From Acetobacteraceae bacterium (GTDB taxonomy: Bacteria > Pseudomonadota > Alphaproteobacteria > Acetobacterales > Acetobacteraceae): a DNA stretch of 60,418 nucleotides. Shown piece after piece: positions 59,466-60,418 of the stretch; position 1 is the first letter of the stretch, and every line of letters begins with the position of its first letter. The position numbers and the translations under genes are program-made. The notes beneath the pieces were generated by a model that made no database searches, had not been told where the DNA came from, and saw only the letters and a list, made by a program, of their open reading frames with translations. Where the stretch lies: contig DNXO01000084.1 of assembly GCA_003506895.1 (NCBI GenBank), positions 181,380-241,797 on the forward strand, in the 5' to 3' direction.

Positions 59466-60418
59466 ATGAGCGTAAGTGCGGCTCAGGCGGCTGGGATTGC
59501 CGCAGCCAACCGTCCGATGACCCCGGACGAAAAGAAAATCATCCTTGCCTCATCGCTTGGCACGGTTTTCGAGTGGTATGACTTCTATCTATACGGCTCC
59601 CTGGCCGTCATCATCGGGGCCAAGTTCTTCGGCCAGTTCGATGAAACCACCCGCAACATCTTCGCTTTGCTGGCATTCGCCGCGGGCTTTCTGGTACGTC
59701 CGTTCGGTGCGCTGGTGTTTGGCCGATTGGGCGATCTTGTCGGACGTAAGTACACCTTCCTCATCACCATCCTGATCATGGGTTCGTCCACGTTCATCGT
59801 GGGCATATTGCCGACATCCGACAGTATAGGCATCACCGCGGCGATCGTGCTGATCACCTTGCGTATTCTGCAAGGCCTGGCGATTGGCGGCGAGTACGGC
59901 GGTGCCGCGACCTATGTCGCCGAACATGCCCCGGCCGGCCGGCGCGGTTTCTACACAAGTTGGATCCAGACCACGGCGACGCTGGGTCTGTTCATGTCGC
60001 TGCTGGTGATCCTCTCGGTCCAGGCGATGATGACCTCCGCCGACTTTGCCGCTTATGGCTGGCGCATCCCCTTCCTGATGTCGGTCCTGCTTTTGGCGGT
60101 TTCGGTCTGGATTCGCCTGCAACTCAGCGAAAGCCCTGCGTTCCTGAAGATGAAGGCCGAGGGCAGGCACTCCAAGGCGCCGCTCAGCGAGGCGTTCGGC
60201 CAGTGGGCCAATGCCAAATGGGCGATCCTGGCGCTGTTCGGCCTCGTCGCCGGCCAGGCGGTGGTTTGGTACTGTGGGCAGTTCTATGCGCTGTTCTTCC
60301 TGACCGGCGTGTTGAAGGTCGATGGCTTCACCGGCAACCTGCTGGTGGCCTGGGCGCTGGCGGTTGGCGCCCTCGGGTTCATCCTGTTCGGCTGGCTGTC
60401 CGACAAGATCGGCCGCAA
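59466..60418 (+). CDS. MFS transporter, metabolite:H+ symporter family (cut by right edge)
   Basis: This gene starts at ATG 59466 behind GGGGAAGGTGACAACAC and is open to the right edge, giving 317 visible residues. FEWYDFYLYGSLAVIIG in TM1, RPFGALVFGRLGDLVGRKYT (motif A) and RILQGLAIGGEYGGAATYVAEHAP are diagnostic of the MHS group (ProP, KgtP, ShiA), which imports polyols, keto acids or aromatic acids with protons. It is missing roughly the last 110-120 residues. It is probably a single-gene unit. Confidence 0.92.
   Translation, partial: MSVSAAQAAGIAAANRPMTPDEKKIILASSLGTVFEWYDFYLYGSLAVIIGAKFFGQFDETTRNIFALLAFAAGFLVRPFGALVFGRLGDLVGRKYTFLITILIMGSSTFIVGILPTSDSIGITAAIVLITLRILQGLAIGGEYGGAATYVAEHAPAGRRGFYTSWIQTTATLGLFMSLLVILSVQAMMTSADFAAYGWRIPFLMSVLLLAVSVWIRLQLSESPAFLKMKAEGRHSKAPLSEAFGQWANAKWAILALFGLVAGQAVVWYCGQFYALFFLTGVLKVDGFTGNLLVAWALAVGALGFILFGWLSDKIGR

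Noticed and set aside
1..60418. CRISPR arrays and intact insertion sequences
   Set aside because: No regularly spaced repeats and no transposase frames were seen.

Overview
The window is about 60 kb of high-GC (roughly two-thirds G+C) alphaproteobacterial chromosome. RsmG, DnaN, ClpA, YraN, a DmeR/DmeF metal-efflux pair, CaiB-type CoA transferases, orphan branched-chain amino acid binding proteins, many major facilitator (MFS) carriers and CtrA-type promoter boxes together suggest Rhodospirillales, most likely Acetobacteraceae. That placement is inference from gene content and style. I see no rRNA, tRNA, CRISPR array or intact insertion sequence.

Layout. 1-9.7 kb: the C-terminal half of ClpA, an MFS carrier, rsmG overlapping dmeF, dmeR, a DUF305 copper/metal protein, purU, a second MFS carrier, dnaN and marC, then a decayed GxxExxY gene. 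10.1-17.4 kb: an amidase and an SDR enzyme, glycerol kinase, then a GntR regulator divergent from malonyl-CoA decarboxylase and an MFS carrier, with an inverted operator between them. 17.9-21.8 kb: a tight four-gene operon for a three-subunit molybdenum hydroxylase plus a MoaD-like sulfur carrier. 21.8-26.7 kb: a TetR-controlled tripartite drug efflux system (EmrA, EmrB, NodT-type outer-membrane factor) with a perfect palindromic operator. 26.8-32.1 kb: a surface polysaccharide locus (outer-membrane barrel, WecB/TagA/CpsF enzyme, two family 2 glycosyltransferases, a short initiating sugar transferase, GtrA). 32.2-36.3 kb: a CopD-like membrane protein, selB, a block of inverted repeats and an ATP-grasp ligase of unknown substrate. 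36.5-41.2 kb: an atypical crotonase, a lower-GC island with an AAA ATPase and two strong inverted repeats, and a fused double CoA transferase. 41.3-49.8 kb: nucleoside hydrolase, M20 hydrolase, DUF1345, a hypothetical membrane protein, an MFS carrier, motB-motA, a DUF3108 protein and YraN. 50-60.4 kb: two orphan ABC binding proteins, an ABM-fold protein, a methyltransferase with a coiled-coil tail, an MBL hydrolase, a benzoylformate-decarboxylase-like enzyme, two small membrane proteins, AlkA, an SDR and an MHS-family carrier cut by the right edge.

The most interesting thread is regulatory. Sequences fitting the CtrA consensus TTAA-N7-TTAA lie just upstream of motB (46584-46598), the polysaccharide barrel gene (26775-26789), the initiating sugar transferase (31564-31578) and the ATP-grasp gene (36385-36399, a full 8/8 match). 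This suggests that motility, a surface glycan and an uncharacterised ATP-grasp ligase share one developmental regulon, as in swarmer-to-sessile switching of other alphaproteobacteria. It is the best candidate in the window for an undescribed system. Other signals worth checking are the molybdoenzyme-linked MoaD-like protein, the crotonase lacking the usual catalytic glutamate motif, the AAA-ATPase island, and selB without any visible selenocysteine partner.
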